Assembly (NCBI RefSeq): GCF_009372215.1
Contig: NZ_LWRV01000033.1
Location: 1-45,487, forward strand
Direction of reading: 5' to 3'
DNA: 45,487 nt
Source of the DNA: Acinetobacter portensis
GTDB lineage: Bacteria; Pseudomonadota; Gammaproteobacteria; Pseudomonadales; Moraxellaceae
The notes beneath the pieces were generated by a model. It worked only from the letters and a program-made list of their open reading frames with translations, made no database searches and had not been told where the DNA came from. Positions 25,393 to 34,826 of this stretch are shown here, piece by piece. A program made the translations under genes and the position numbers. The number at the start of each line of letters is the position of its first letter. Position 1 is the stretch's first letter.

Positions 25393-26562
25393 TTAAAGAA
25401 TAGCTTTAAGACGTTTTACGACTTCTTCACATTGAGCAATGTCTGCAACCAATGCCATACGCACGTGATTTTCACCCGGATTACCTTGCTCTGTATCACG
25501 AGATAAGTAACGACCTGGTAAAACTTTAATGTGTGCTTTTTCCATGAGTAATTTGGCAAAAGTTTCATCATTATCTACTTTTAACCAGTAGTAGAAACCT
25601 GCATCTGGTTTTTGAAGTGGTAATAAATGACCCAATTCATTTTGGAATAATTCAAACTTAGCGCGGTAAAGTTTACGGTTTTCTTCAACGTGTGTTTCAT
25701 CATCCCAAGCGGCAATAGACGCAAGTTGATGTTGAATAGGCATCGCAGCGCCATGGTATGTGCGATATTGCAAATAAGGTTTCAATAAGTTTGCATCGCC
25801 CGCAACAAAGCCCGAACGCATCCCTGGTAAGTTTGAACGTTTAGAAAGTGAATGAAATACCACGCAATTCTTATAATCATCACGTCCTATTTCAGCGCAA
25901 ACTTCTAATAAACCCACAGGTGCTTCATCGAACCAAAGTTCTGAGTAACATTCATCTGATGCAATGACAAAGTTGTATTGGTCTGAAAGCGCAATCAGCT
26001 TTTTGAACTGTTCTTTTGAAAGAACTGCACCTGTAGGATTACCCGGTGTACACACAAAAAGAAGGGCTGTTTTTTCCCAAACTTCAGCAGGCACAGCATC
26101 AAAATCGCCTAGATAGTTATTTTCTTCTGTGCAGTTGATGAAGTAAGGTTTAGCACCTGCAAGTAATGTTGCACCTTCATAAATTTGATAAAACGGATTT
26201 GGCATCACCACATAAGGCGCTTCTTCACGATTTACCAATGCTTGAACAAAAGAGAAGATTGCTTCGCGTGTACCTGAAACAGGTAAAACATGCGATTCAG
26301 CACTTATCGCATTAAGTTTAAAACGACGAGATAACCAATTCGCAATGCTTTCACGTAATTCAGGTAAGCCTTTGCTATTTGGATATGTAGACAAATGTTT
26401 GAAATTGTCGATGATCGCTTGTTTTACAAACTCCGGTGCAGGATGTTTCGGTTCACCAATAGATAAAGGAATTAAAGGTAAATCCGCAGTTTTCACATCC
26501 TGAAAAAGTTTATTTAACTTTTCAAATGGATATGGGTGTAATAAAGACAAGCTAGAGTTCAT
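25393..26562 (-). CDS. dapC: succinyldiaminopimelate transaminase
   Basis: PLP aminotransferase of the succinylase branch of lysine and meso-diaminopimelate synthesis. Fold-type I features: LSIGEPKHPAPEF near the N-terminus, CTPGNPTGAVLS, SDECYSELWF, and the PLP lysine in SLSKRSNLPGMRSGF. 389 residues from ATG 26562, matching the usual N-terminus MNSSLSLLHPYPFEKL; a TTG six codons earlier would start almost at the glnD stop. It lies close behind glnD, so it is probably cotranscribed. The family cannot be distinguished with full certainty from other AAT-I enzymes, but context and motifs support DapC. Confidence 0.92.
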   Translation of the reverse strand: MNSSLSLLHPYPFEKLNKLFQDVKTADLPLIPLSIGEPKHPAPEFVKQAIIDNFKHLSTYPNSKGLPELRESIANWLSRRFKLNAISAESHVLPVSGTREAIFSFVQALVNREEAPYVVMPNPFYQIYEGATLLAGAKPYFINCTEENNYLGDFDAVPAEVWEKTALLFVCTPGNPTGAVLSKEQFKKLIALSDQYNFVIASDECYSELWFDEAPVGLLEVCAEIGRDDYKNCVVFHSLSKRSNLPGMRSGFVAGDANLLKPYLQYRTYHGAAMPIQHQLASIAAWDDETHVEENRKLYRAKFELFQNELGHLLPLQKPDAGFYYWLKVDNDETFAKLLMEKAHIKVLPGRYLSRDTEQGNPGENHVRMALVADIAQCEEVVKRLKAIL

Positions 26563-26585
26563 GGAGCGAATACCAAACAATTAAA

Positions 26586-29252
26586 TTAATGTTGTACACA
26601 TACTTGATTTGAAGCTTCATCTAATGCCGATTTTAATTGTTCAGCAAGAGTTTTGGCTTCTTCGTCAGTCATTGGGATGCCATCTTTTTTAGTGACATAG
26701 AAAATATCTTCTGCGCGTTCGCCAAGTGTAGCAATTTTTGCAGAGTGAATATCTAAACCTTGCATCATAAATAAACCACCCACTTTGGCAAGTAAACCCG
26801 GATGATCTAGAGTAGCAATTTCAACCATATTTTGATTGAGTGCTTCATTGAATGAAATATCAACTTTATTTTCAATATCAAAATGGCGTAATTGGCGTGG
26901 AATACGACGTTGCATTAAACCTGGGTATTTGTCCGATTGACTGAGTGCTTTCACTAATGCATCTACGACCGTTTCTTCACGTTCAGGGTCTGTAAGTAAT
27001 GTACCAAAACGGTCAAGAACCACATAAGTGTCTAAGCTAAATGCGGTGCTTGCGGTAATAATACGTGCATCTTGAACATCCAGATTCATACGGTCAAGAA
27101 TGGCTACGGTTGTTGCGAATAAATTTGGCTGATCTTGTGTGTAAATAAAGATTTGAACGGCATCTTGCGCATATTTACGGTGAGCACGCATAAGAACAAG
27201 TGGTGCAGAATTATGACCATGTTGAAGAATAGCGCGTGTATGCCATGCAATTTCATCGGCAGATTCTTTTAGGAAGTATTCATCGCCTAGCTCTTGCCAA
27301 ACTTTTTCAACTTCATTGAGCGCAAAATCATTGACCAATAACTCACTTGCAGCAAATTTAGTGTCTTCAATGAGCATTTGATAATCTACAGGACGACCTA
27401 AACCTGAGCGAATGACATCACGGGCATGGGTGTATAATTGACGCATAAGTGATGCGCGCCATGTGTTCCAAAGCGTAGGGTTTGTGGCATTAATATCGGC
27501 AACAGTAAGGGCATATAGATAATCTAAATGCTCCATATCTCCCATTTTTTCAGCAAAAAGCTTCACAATATCTGGGTCTGAAATATCTCGTTTTTGCGCG
27601 GTAACAGACATACCAAGATGGTTTTTAACTAACCAAGCAACTAAATTACATTCACGTTCTGTTAAGCCGTGTGCGCGGCAGAATGAAATGGCATCCGATG
27701 CGCCAAGTTGACTGTGGTCACCGCCACGACCTTTGGCAATGTCATGAAAAATTGCGGCTAAATATACAATGTCACGTCTTACCAGACGTTGGAAAACTGA
27801 ACTTACAACAGGAAAGTCTTTGGCAAATTCGGGTTCTTTAAAACGGTTTAAATTACGTAATAATAATAATGTGTGAGCATCAACTGTATAAATATGGAAC
27901 AAGTCATATTGCATTAGCCCCATAATTTGCCCAAATGCAGGAATATAATTGCCTAAAACACCATAACGTTTCATTGCATTCATGGTTTCATATAAGCGAT
28001 CTGGTGATCGAATAATGGACATGAATAATGCTTGATGTTCAGGATTATCTCGGAAACTTTGATCTATACTTTTTGCTGAAAGCGTAAGTAAGCGTAACGT
28101 ACGCGCGCGAATGCCATCAATATCAGATCGATTTGCCAATAAATAGAAGATTTCTAAAATTGCACTTGGCTTTTCAGAGAACGTTTTATGATGTTGTACC
28201 GCTAATTTTCCATCTACAATTTTGAAGTTTTCATTAATTTCTTCAATTTTACGTTCGTAATCGGGCAAGCGAGGGGTAATGACAGATTCATTGAAATAGG
28301 CTAAAAGCATTTCATTGAGTGTTGTGACTTGTTGCGCCGTTCTGTAATAACGCTTCATGAACTGTTCAATAGAATAGTTTGCCGATTGACCTTCTTCACA
28401 TTCATAACCGAATATTGTTGCAATATCACGCTGATAATCGAACAATAAACGGTTTTCATCACGTTTAGTCATACGGTGCAAATAGTGGCGAATTTCCCAA
28501 AGGAAGCATTCTGCTTCTTCTAAAACACCCAATTCAAATTCTGAAATGAAGCCTAAATGGACTAAATCATAAATGCGGTTTACACGGAAATGACGTTTTG
28601 CAATCCAACCAATTTGGTTAATGTCACGAATACCACCTGGTGCATTTTTAATATCGGGTTCTAAATTACTTTCTGTATTGTTATGTTGAGCATAGCGTTT
28701 TGCTTGCTCTTCCATTTTTGCATCAAAAAATGTTTTATCTGTCCAAGACTGAGAAACTATACGACGTGGCCATTTTGCTAAATGTTCATTACCCGTAATT
28801 AAACGTGCTTCAATGAGTGCTGTTGCAACGGTTAAATCGTTTGTTGCTTGAACGACACAATCTTGAATGGTGCGAACGCTAATAGCAGGTTTGAAATTAC
28901 CGACATCCCATAAAGATGAAATAAAGGTAGAGATTAATTTTTCTTGTTCAGTTGTAATTTCATGCTCTGACAAAATCATGATGTCGACATCTGAATAAGG
29001 CAACATTTCACGACGGCCATAACCACCTACGGCAAATAAGCCTAAATTAGTGGTTTGAAGTTCTGCGTGTTGCCATAGGAATTTCAGTGCTTCATCAATT
29101 AAGTTTGATCGAGCAAGAATTACTTCACGGATAGACTGTCCCTGATCAAAATACGCTTGAAGCTGATTTTCCACGTCTGAACGCCATTGATTAATCGCTT
29201 TAATATCGTGGTTGCTTTTAACGTAATTGTGTAAGGGTAAAGTATTGATCAT
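26586..29252 (-). CDS. glnD: bifunctional [protein-PII] uridylyltransferase / uridylyl-removing enzyme
   Basis: Glutamine sensor that modifies PII proteins and so controls nitrogen assimilation. 888 residues, a normal size. The nucleotidyltransferase domain has [19 protein letters not shown] with the metal-binding Asp88 and Asp90. A GlnD PII-uridylyltransferase region follows. The HD hydrolase domain carries [12 protein letters not shown]. Two C-terminal ACT domains bind glutamine ([18 protein letters not shown], and [16 protein letters not shown]). It sits 27 nt behind purT and just ahead of dapC. Confidence 0.98.
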   Translation of the reverse strand: MINTLPLHNYVKSNHDIKAINQWRSDVENQLQAYFDQGQSIREVILARSNLIDEALKFLWQHAELQTTNLGLFAVGGYGRREMLPYSDVDIMILSEHEITTEQEKLISTFISSLWDVGNFKPAISVRTIQDCVVQATNDLTVATALIEARLITGNEHLAKWPRRIVSQSWTDKTFFDAKMEEQAKRYAQHNNTESNLEPDIKNAPGGIRDINQIGWIAKRHFRVNRIYDLVHLGFISEFELGVLEEAECFLWEIRHYLHRMTKRDENRLLFDYQRDIATIFGYECEEGQSANYSIEQFMKRYYRTAQQVTTLNEMLLAYFNESVITPRLPDYERKIEEINENFKIVDGKLAVQHHKTFSEKPSAILEIFYLLANRSDIDGIRARTLRLLTLSAKSIDQSFRDNPEHQALFMSIIRSPDRLYETMNAMKRYGVLGNYIPAFGQIMGLMQYDLFHIYTVDAHTLLLLRNLNRFKEPEFAKDFPVVSSVFQRLVRRDIVYLAAIFHDIAKGRGGDHSQLGASDAISFCRAHGLTERECNLVAWLVKNHLGMSVTAQKRDISDPDIVKLFAEKMGDMEHLDYLYALTVADINATNPTLWNTWRASLMRQLYTHARDVIRSGLGRPVDYQMLIEDTKFAASELLVNDFALNEVEKVWQELGDEYFLKESADEIAWHTRAILQHGHNSAPLVLMRAHRKYAQDAVQIFIYTQDQPNLFATTVAILDRMNLDVQDARIITASTAFSLDTYVVLDRFGTLLTDPEREETVVDALVKALSQSDKYPGLMQRRIPRQLRHFDIENKVDISFNEALNQNMVEIATLDHPGLLAKVGGLFMMQGLDIHSAKIATLGERAEDIFYVTKKDGIPMTDEEAKTLAEQLKSALDEASNQVCVQH

Positions 29253-29279
29253 GAACAGTATCCGTTGTTTATCTCTAAC

Positions 29280-30485
29280 TTAGTTTTGATTGACTTTGAC
29301 AAGGTTTGCCGTATTTTTTGCGAGTTCACGTGCTTGATCGGTAGATTCTGCACGTGCAGTTGCAACGCCCATACGACGACGTTTAAAGCCTTCTGGTTTA
29401 GCAAATAATCGTAAGTCTGTGTTTGGATTTGCTAAAGCAAGATCTAAGCCAGAATAAGACAAGTTAGTATCATCTACGCCTGCATAAATGACAGCACTTG
29501 CTGCAACACTATGACGTGTTGTATTTACGGGTAAGCCTAAAATAGCACGTGCATGTAATTCAAATTCACTTTGGAATTGAGATGCAAGCGTCACTAAACC
29601 CGTGTCATGCGGGCGAGGAGACACCTCACTAAACCATACTTTATCTGCTTTTACAAACAGTTCCACGCCAAAAATACCGCATCCACCTAATGCCACAGTG
29701 ACTTTATGCGCAATACGCTTTGCTTCTTCTAATGCTGCAGGTGTCATGGCTTGAGGTTGCCAACTTTCAACATAATCGCCTGAATCTTGCAGATGTCCAA
29801 TTGGGTCGCAGAAAGAGGTTTCAATTTCGCCTGTTTCTGGGTTTTTAGAACGAACTGTTAATAAGGTAATTTCAAAATCGAAATCAATTTGAGATTCAAC
29901 AATGACAGTCCCTTGATTTACACGACCACCTGTTTGTGCATATTCCCAAGCTGCATCAACTTCATCGAAGCTTTTTACACGAGATTGACCTTTACCTGAA
30001 GAAGACATCACAGGTTTTACAAAGTTTGGATAACCAATATCATCACATGCCGCACGGAAAGATTCTAAGGTATTGGCAAAGCGATAAGCCGATGTTGGTA
30101 AACCAAGTTCTTCAGCAGCAAGTTTACGAATCCCTTCACGGTTCATGGTTAAATTAACGGCTTTTGCAGAAGGGATGATAGTCGCAATGTTTTGTTCTTC
30201 GATTTCAAGTAGGACTTCGGTTGCAATTGCTTCAATTTCAGGAATAATTAAATGGGGTTTAACGTGATGAATAAGTTTTTTTAATTCTGTGGCATCTGCC
30301 ATATTAATTGTATAAGCATAGTGTGCAACTTGCATTGCCGGTGCATTTTCGTAGCGATCTGCCGCATGCACTTCAACACCTAATCTTTGTAAAGAGATCA
30401 CCACTTCTTTACCCAGTTCACCTGAACCTAAAAGTAAAACTTTAACAGCAGAAGATTGAAGTGGGGTACCAATAGTAACGCTCAT
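29280..30485 (-). CDS. purT: formate-dependent phosphoribosylglycinamide formyltransferase
   Basis: Folate-independent GAR transformylase of purine synthesis; uses formate and ATP. An ATP-grasp enzyme of 401 residues. The N-terminal domain starts [18 protein letters not shown]-grasp features are [29 protein letters not shown] and [13 protein letters not shown], the last a clear PurT/PurK signature. The start [12 protein letters not shown] at 30485 is preferred; an ATG three codons upstream (30494) is also possible. First gene of a likely purT-glnD-dapC unit. Confidence 0.96.
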   Translation of the reverse strand: MSVTIGTPLQSSAVKVLLLGSGELGKEVVISLQRLGVEVHAADRYENAPAMQVAHYAYTINMADATELKKLIHHVKPHLIIPEIEAIATEVLLEIEEQNIATIIPSAKAVNLTMNREGIRKLAAEELGLPTSAYRFANTLESFRAACDDIGYPNFVKPVMSSSGKGQSRVKSFDEVDAAWEYAQTGGRVNQGTVIVESQIDFDFEITLLTVRSKNPETGEIETSFCDPIGHLQDSGDYVESWQPQAMTPAALEEAKRIAHKVTVALGGCGIFGVELFVKADKVWFSEVSPRPHDTGLVTLASQFQSEFELHARAILGLPVNTTRHSVAASAVIYAGVDDTNLSYSGLDLALANPNTDLRLFAKPEGFKRRRMGVATARAESTDQARELAKNTANLVKVNQN

Positions 30486-30648
30486 GTAAATCATCCATGC
30501 TTAATTTTATGGACTTTTAGCATATCAGAACTCGAACAAGTGTTAAGCATGGATTCACGTAAAATAATGATATTGTCTAACAGTTTTTTTTATAACTTTA
30601 TTTGGCAATATCATCTTTGAAATTTATAATTTTTTGACTTAAAAGCAA

Positions 30649-30996
30649 TTAAAATGGCATTGGATAGTACGTATAAACAAGCCCATAAGCCAATGCCGCG
30701 GTTAATGTCGCAGGCACAATTTGTTTAAATTTGAAATATAAACCTGTGAGTACAGTAAAGCCAACAAGCATCGCAAAGCTTTTATTTGGTGTTTCTAATA
30801 AAGGCGGTAATGTTGCGACCACAAGCATAGAACTAATGGCGGCAATACCAATACTTCCAAGTGCAATTTTAATCCAAAGCGAACCGCGTTTTTGTGAACC
30901 TTCTTGGCGCTTTTGAATAAAGTAAAATGGCCCAAAACGAGAAGCAAAGTTGGCAATACCCACAATAATACCAACAAGAATAATCTCAAGATTCAT
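30649..30996 (-). CDS. azlD: AzlD-type branched-chain amino-acid transport subunit
   Basis: Small partner of AzlC; together they export branched-chain amino acids. 115 residues with four hydrophobic stretches (ILVGIIVGIANFASRFGPF near the start and LTGLYFKFKQIVPATLTAALAYG later). The start ATG 30996 has GGAG seven bases upstream and overlaps azlC by 11 nt; an earlier in-frame start would lie deeper in azlC. The 150-nt gap after it holds no recognisable terminator. Confidence 0.9.
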   Translation of the reverse strand: MNLEIILVGIIVGIANFASRFGPFYFIQKRQEGSQKRGSLWIKIALGSIGIAAISSMLVVATLPPLLETPNKSFAMLVGFTVLTGLYFKFKQIVPATLTAALAYGLVYTYYPMPF

Positions 30997-31744
30997 GATG
31001 ATCTCCAACAAGTTCTTCATCGTATTGCTTTAAAACATAATGTTTAAATAAGCCTGCCAAAATACCTGATGTAATACCAATGAAAATGGCTGCTGAAAGG
31101 TCAATGAAATAACACGATATTGCAGAAACAATAATAGTGATAGCAACAATAAAAGTATGCTTACGTTCAAATGCAGCCAATAAGAAACTTAAGAACAATG
31201 CAGGCAATAAGAAGTCTAAAGCGGCTTGTAAAAATTGCGGTAAGTTGCTGACTTGATCTGCAAAAAGACCGCCCAAAAAAGAACCTAAAGCCCAAGACAA
31301 CCAACTAAATAAACTTAAGCCTAGCATCCAAGATTCAGACCATTCTTGGCGACGTTGAGAAAGCTTAATCATGCCTGAGGCAAAAACTTCATCGGTTAAG
31401 CCCCAAGACCAAAGAGCTGTTTTTTTAAGATTAAGTTTATCTTGAATTAAATTTTGCAGTGCAGGGCCGTATAGAAGATGACGAATATCTAATGCAATGA
31501 CGGTCAGAGCTGTCATCCAAATAGATGTACCGCTACCTAAGAGGGCAACCACTAGAAATTGACTTGCACCTGCATACATTGAGCATGAAAGAAAAAGTGC
31601 TTCCCAAGCAGTGAATCCAAATTGTGTGGCAGATACACCAAATGCAAATGAAACAGGAAGATAGGTGAAAATAATGGCTTGGCTATCTTTTGCACCTTGC
31701 CAAAATCCTGCGGGTTTTAAAATTGTTGTTTTTCCCAAAGACAC
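30986..31744 (-). CDS. azlC: AzlC family branched-chain amino-acid exporter
   Basis: Inner-membrane permease of 252 residues with about seven hydrophobic segments. The AzlC signature region is visible: LPVSFAFGVSATQFGFTAWE, SMYAGASQFLVVALL and ALDIRHLLYGPAL. GTG is used as start, with AAGGTG at good spacing; no in-frame ATG is near. A short charged C-terminus (YDEELVGDHHES) overlaps azlD. Divergent from the lipoprotein gene across 93 nt. Confidence 0.93.
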   Translation of the reverse strand: MSLGKTTILKPAGFWQGAKDSQAIIFTYLPVSFAFGVSATQFGFTAWEALFLSCSMYAGASQFLVVALLGSGTSIWMTALTVIALDIRHLLYGPALQNLIQDKLNLKKTALWSWGLTDEVFASGMIKLSQRRQEWSESWMLGLSLFSWLSWALGSFLGGLFADQVSNLPQFLQAALDFLLPALFLSFLLAAFERKHTFIVAITIIVSAISCYFIDLSAAIFIGITSGILAGLFKHYVLKQYDEELVGDHHES

Positions 31745-31837
31745 ATTTCACCTTACAAAGTATTAAACAAATAAATAAATGTAGATTGAGTATTCTAGCC
31801 GAATTTACTAGCATAGTGCCTGATTGTTTTAGGTAGC

Positions 31838-32326
31838 ATGCATAAAATGTTGAAGTTTAATGTTCGTTCTTTATTGATCGTTTCTTTATTGAGCAGTGGT
31901 TTTTTATTACAAGCGTGTGGAAATAATGATTCGAAAGATCAAGCAGTTGAAATTAAGCCTGCACCTAAGTTGACAAATGATGCAACCACATATGCACATG
32001 CAGCTTGGGACTTTATCAATAAAGTTGATCCACTCATTTATGCAAATAAGGTTGATCAATTAGAAGAACAGGTGCGTAAACCTGCACGTAAATTAAGTAC
32101 AGATTGGCGCATTAATGTGAAAATGACAGATTCTGTGACTGAAGGTAAATATGCTTTATGTCGTAAGGCATTAACCAGTCTAGAAATTTGGGCACGTGAA
32201 ACGATTGATCAATCGAGTTCTGTTGATCAGAAAAAAGCAGATTATGAACGTGATAAAGCACAATGTAAGGGTGCAATTGATAATCCTGCATTGGGAAATA
32301 CAGACCCGAAAAAGAATGGCGTTTAA
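31838..32326 (+). CDS. small lipoprotein of unknown function
   Basis: 162 residues. Signal peptide with lipobox FLLQAC (Cys27) indicates a lipid-anchored envelope protein. The mature part is mostly helical (YAHAAWDFINKVDPLIYANK, then LCRKALTSLEIWARETIDQ) and has no motif I recognise. ATG 31838 has AGGTAG upstream; another ATG three codons later is possible. Monocistronic with its own terminator. It may be periplasm-facing, on either membrane; no function is assigned. Confidence 0.85.
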   Translation: MHKMLKFNVRSLLIVSLLSSGFLLQACGNNDSKDQAVEIKPAPKLTNDATTYAHAAWDFINKVDPLIYANKVDQLEEQVRKPARKLSTDWRINVKMTDSVTEGKYALCRKALTSLEIWARETIDQSSSVDQKKADYERDKAQCKGAIDNPALGNTDPKKNGV

Positions 32327-32347
32327 CTGGTCATAATACGAATAATT

Positions 32348-32375
32348 AAAAGCAGAACTTCATGTTCTGCTTTTT
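32348..32375 (+). terminator. terminator of the lipoprotein gene
   Basis: AAAGCAGAAC and GTTCTGCTTT form a 10-bp stem with loop TTCAT and seven T residues in the tail, about 20 nt after the stop. Confidence 0.95.
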
Positions 32376-32491
32376 TTGATTTTGAATTCTTTAAAAGTTA
32401 TGAATCTATAAAGGGTTTTTAGCGTAAGCCCAAGTAAAAAATGCATAAAATATTTTTGAATTTTTCACAGAAATCATTTTCTAGGAATAAT

Positions 32492-33199
32492 TCATTTATT
32501 TTGCTCATTTAAGTTGTAAGCAATCTTTTGTAGTCTTTCATTATCAAGCACTTCAATTCTTTTAAATGTAACTTTAATAACACCTTGTTTTTCTAAGTTT
32601 TGTAGTTCTTGATTAATCGTTTGTCTTGAGCAGACTAACATTTGTGCAAGTTGTTCTTGAGATAAATGAATAATATTGTTTTCTATGTGTAGATGATTAC
32701 CGTACCCGCCTAATATCACCAATAAACGCTGTGCAAGTCGTTGATAAATGGTTTGAGTTTGAATAGAAATAAGTTCTAGAAAAGCGAAACGTAATTTTTG
32801 GCTAGTAAGCTTTGCGATATAAAACCAAAACTGAGGATGGTCATTTAAAAGCTGAATCATTTCTTGAGCATGAATATGTAGAATGACCGATTTTCTAGTC
32901 GCAATAGCATCATGTGAGCGTGGTTGCTGATCGACCAATGAAATTTCACCAAACCACATAATAGGTTCAACAATTGCAGCAACAGCTTCTTTGCCTTGAA
33001 TGTCGATATAGCCTAAGCGAACAGAGCCTTCTAATACGGCATAAAGACCATTAAAAATATCGCCTGAAAGGAAAATTTTCTGATCTTTTTCCGCATGTAA
33101 AAGTTGGGATTTTTCTAAAATAAAAGTTTGAAATATAGGGGGGAGCTCAGAAAACCATACGTTATTTTCTAATTGTTTTATATCGCGTAGCTCTAACAT
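32492..33199 (-). CDS. Crp/Fnr family transcriptional regulator
   Basis: 235 residues: an N-terminal cyclic-nucleotide-binding beta-roll (about 25-135, with FNGLYAVLEGSVRLGYID and MWFGEISLVDQQPRSHDA), a long dimerisation helix, and a C-terminal winged HTH (HLSQEQLAQMLVCSRQTINQ). No cysteine cluster, so it is not an oxygen-sensing FNR. The beta-roll lacks the full Crp cAMP-binding phrase (RSAWVRA type), so the effector is unknown. It is divergent from the Mpo1-like gene, with a perfect inverted repeat between them that may be its own binding site. Start ATG precedes LELRDIKQ. Confidence 0.9.
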   Translation of the reverse strand: MLELRDIKQLENNVWFSELPPIFQTFILEKSQLLHAEKDQKIFLSGDIFNGLYAVLEGSVRLGYIDIQGKEAVAAIVEPIMWFGEISLVDQQPRSHDAIATRKSVILHIHAQEMIQLLNDHPQFWFYIAKLTSQKLRFAFLELISIQTQTIYQRLAQRLLVILGGYGNHLHIENNIIHLSQEQLAQMLVCSRQTINQELQNLEKQGVIKVTFKRIEVLDNERLQKIAYNLNEQNK

Positions 33200-33227
33200 A
33201 AAACTTCCTTTTTCTTATCATTGTAAC

Positions 33228-33243
33228 TGTCGGGTAGCCGACA
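33228..33243. promoter_or_regulatory. perfect inverted repeat, possible operator of the Crp/Fnr-like regulator
   Basis: TGTCGG-GTAG-CCGACA lies in the 100-nt gap between the divergent regulator and Mpo1-like genes. Six-base arms with a 4-base spacer are shorter than the usual Crp/Fnr site (TGTGA-N6-TCACA), so this could be an operator or a 5'-UTR hairpin. Confidence 0.45.
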
Positions 33244-33299
33244 ACTTGCCTGTTTAATATCTTATATATTGTAAGAAGAATATAAGCAAGGAGATTGCT

Positions 33300-33842
33300 A
33301 TGACGAGATTAGAAAAACTATTAAGCCAATATGCAGCGTATCATTTAGATCGTAAGAATGTATTCACTCATTTTATTGGAATTCCACTTATTGTATTTGC
33401 CATTTTGTGTTTAACAGCAAAAGCAGGTTTTGTTGTTGCAGGTTTTCCTATTACTTTGGCTCTATTATTAATTGTAGCAAGCGTGATTTATTATCTGAGC
33501 TTAGATTTAATTTTTGGTGTGGTTATGGCGGCTATTTTTGCAATAGCTTATCCGTACGCATTAATTATTACTGAAATGTCTATTACGCATTGGCTCACAT
33601 TAAGTATTTCAACATTTGTTATCGGGTGGATTTTTCAATTTGTTGGGCATTTTTATGAAAAGAAAAAACCTGCATTTATGGATGATGTGATTGGTTTAGC
33701 GATAGGACCATTATTTGTATTGGCTGAGCTAATTTTCTTAATGGGTTTGCGAAAACCACTTGAAGAAAAAATGTTGATTGAGGCGAAAAAGCTACGTTCA
33801 GAAATGGATCAAACATCTTTGAAAGCTGTGAATGCCGATTAA
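33300..33842 (+). CDS. Mpo1-like / DUF962 membrane protein
   Basis: Homologue of yeast Mpo1 (YGL010w), an iron-dependent dioxygenase that alpha-oxidises 2-hydroxy fatty acids at the ER. 180 residues. The family pattern is clear: YHLDRKNVFTHFIGIP near residues 14-29 and VGHFYEKKKPAF near 119, which supply the conserved histidines. About four transmembrane segments between. AAGGAG precedes the ATG. In bacteria the substrate is not established. Pairing with the divergent Crp/Fnr-like regulator suggests controlled expression. Confidence 0.9.
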   Translation: MTRLEKLLSQYAAYHLDRKNVFTHFIGIPLIVFAILCLTAKAGFVVAGFPITLALLLIVASVIYYLSLDLIFGVVMAAIFAIAYPYALIITEMSITHWLTLSISTFVIGWIFQFVGHFYEKKKPAFMDDVIGLAIGPLFVLAELIFLMGLRKPLEEKMLIEAKKLRSEMDQTSLKAVNAD

Positions 33843-33875
33843 GCTTTAAAGATTTAAGACTTAGATTCTCAAATG

Positions 33876-33900
33876 AAGCCCCACAATTAGGGGCTTTGTC
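33876..33900 (+). terminator. terminator of the Mpo1-like gene
   Basis: AAGCCCC and GGGGCTT form a 7-bp stem with a 7-nt loop; the tail TTGTCTTT is a weak T-run. About 34 nt after the stop. Confidence 0.7.
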
Positions 33901-33915
33901 TTTATGGAAACCAAA

Positions 33916-34017
33916 CTAAATAATTGATTTAAAAATAAGAAAACATCCAAATAATAAAATGAATATTCCTATATAAAAACGAATGGCTTTAAATGATGGC
34001 ATGAGGATATCAGTCAT
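33916..34017 (-). CDS. possible 33-residue membrane peptide behind sodA
   Basis: An ATG-started frame of 33 codons begins 7 nt after the sodA stop and ends in TAG. The peptide starts MTDILMPSFKAIRFYIG and continues into a hydrophobic stretch (IFILLFGCFLIF) before KSII, giving a basic-flanked single transmembrane helix. There is only a GG just before the ATG, so expression would depend on coupling to sodA. I do not recognise a family. It may be chance in AT-rich DNA, where Phe/Ile-rich frames are common. Confidence 0.35.
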   Translation of the reverse strand: MTDILMPSFKAIRFYIGIFILLFGCFLIFKSII

Positions 34018-34024
34018 CCAATAT

Positions 34025-34636
34025 TCACTGAATTGCAGCTAAATAACGACGGTTTACTTCTTGCCAATTCACCACATGATAAAAGGCTGCAATATATTCA
34101 GGACGACGGTTTTGATATTGTAAATAATAAGCATGTTCCCAAACATCTAAAGCTAAAATAGGGGTGTTGCCATGCATTAGTGGTGAGTCTTGATTGGCGC
34201 TACTTTCCACAACTAGCTTTTTATCAGGCGTAACACTTAACCAAGCCCAACCACTTCCAAAACGACTAATTGCAGCTTTCGTAAAGGCTTCTTTAAATTT
34301 TTCAAAACCACCGAGTTCTTGTTCAATGGCTAAAGATACTTGTCCAATCGGATCTCCACCACCTTGAGGGCTCATCACTGTCCAAAATAAGGAATGATTG
34401 GCATGGCCACCGGCGTTATTAATAACTGTATTTTTTAAATCGGCAGGAACTTCATTCACACGAGAAACCAGTTCTTCAACGATTAATTTTTCCCAGTCTG
34501 TTCCCTCAATCGCTGCATTGATATTATTGATATAGGTTTGGTGATGTTTTGTATGATGAATTTCCATTGTCTTAGTATCTAAGTTTGGTTCAAGTGCGTT
34601 ATATGCATAAGGCAAAGCAGGTAGAGAATAAGCCAT
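34025..34636 (-). CDS. sodA: superoxide dismutase, manganese type
   Basis: Dismutates superoxide in the cytoplasm. 203 residues. Metal ligands His27, His81, Asp164 and His168 are in [18 protein letters not shown] and DVWEHAYY. The second-shell Gln149 in SANQDSPLM and the [10 protein letters not shown] sequence are typical of manganese enzymes rather than FeSOD (where AAQ.WNHTFYW is usual). ATG 34636 is chosen because AGGA lies 8 nt upstream; the ATG three codons earlier would abut that site. A possible 33-residue peptide gene follows its stop by 7 nt. Confidence 0.95.
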   Translation of the reverse strand: MAYSLPALPYAYNALEPNLDTKTMEIHHTKHHQTYINNINAAIEGTDWEKLIVEELVSRVNEVPADLKNTVINNAGGHANHSLFWTVMSPQGGGDPIGQVSLAIEQELGGFEKFKEAFTKAAISRFGSGWAWLSVTPDKKLVVESSANQDSPLMHGNTPILALDVWEHAYYLQYQNRRPEYIAAFYHVVNWQEVNRRYLAAIQ

Positions 34637-34782
34637 GGTTTTCATCCTGTTTTATAGTTGAGTATTTTAGTAGGAATGAGTGTAGGGCAATATTTATGCT
34701 ATGTAAATATTAATGATTATTATTATTGTTTGTTATTTATTATTATTTGCCTTTTATTTAATATTGATGAAGTTGTTTTGCA

Positions 34783-34816
34783 CAAAAAAAAGCCCCTAAA
34801 GTAGGGGCTTTTTTAG
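34783..34816. terminator. bidirectional terminator after ychF
   Basis: AGCCCCTA and TAGGGGCT with a 3-nt loop are flanked by A8 and T6. On the minus strand it follows the ychF stop by about 10 nt. Confidence 0.93.
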
Positions 34817-34826
34817 TATTTAATAT

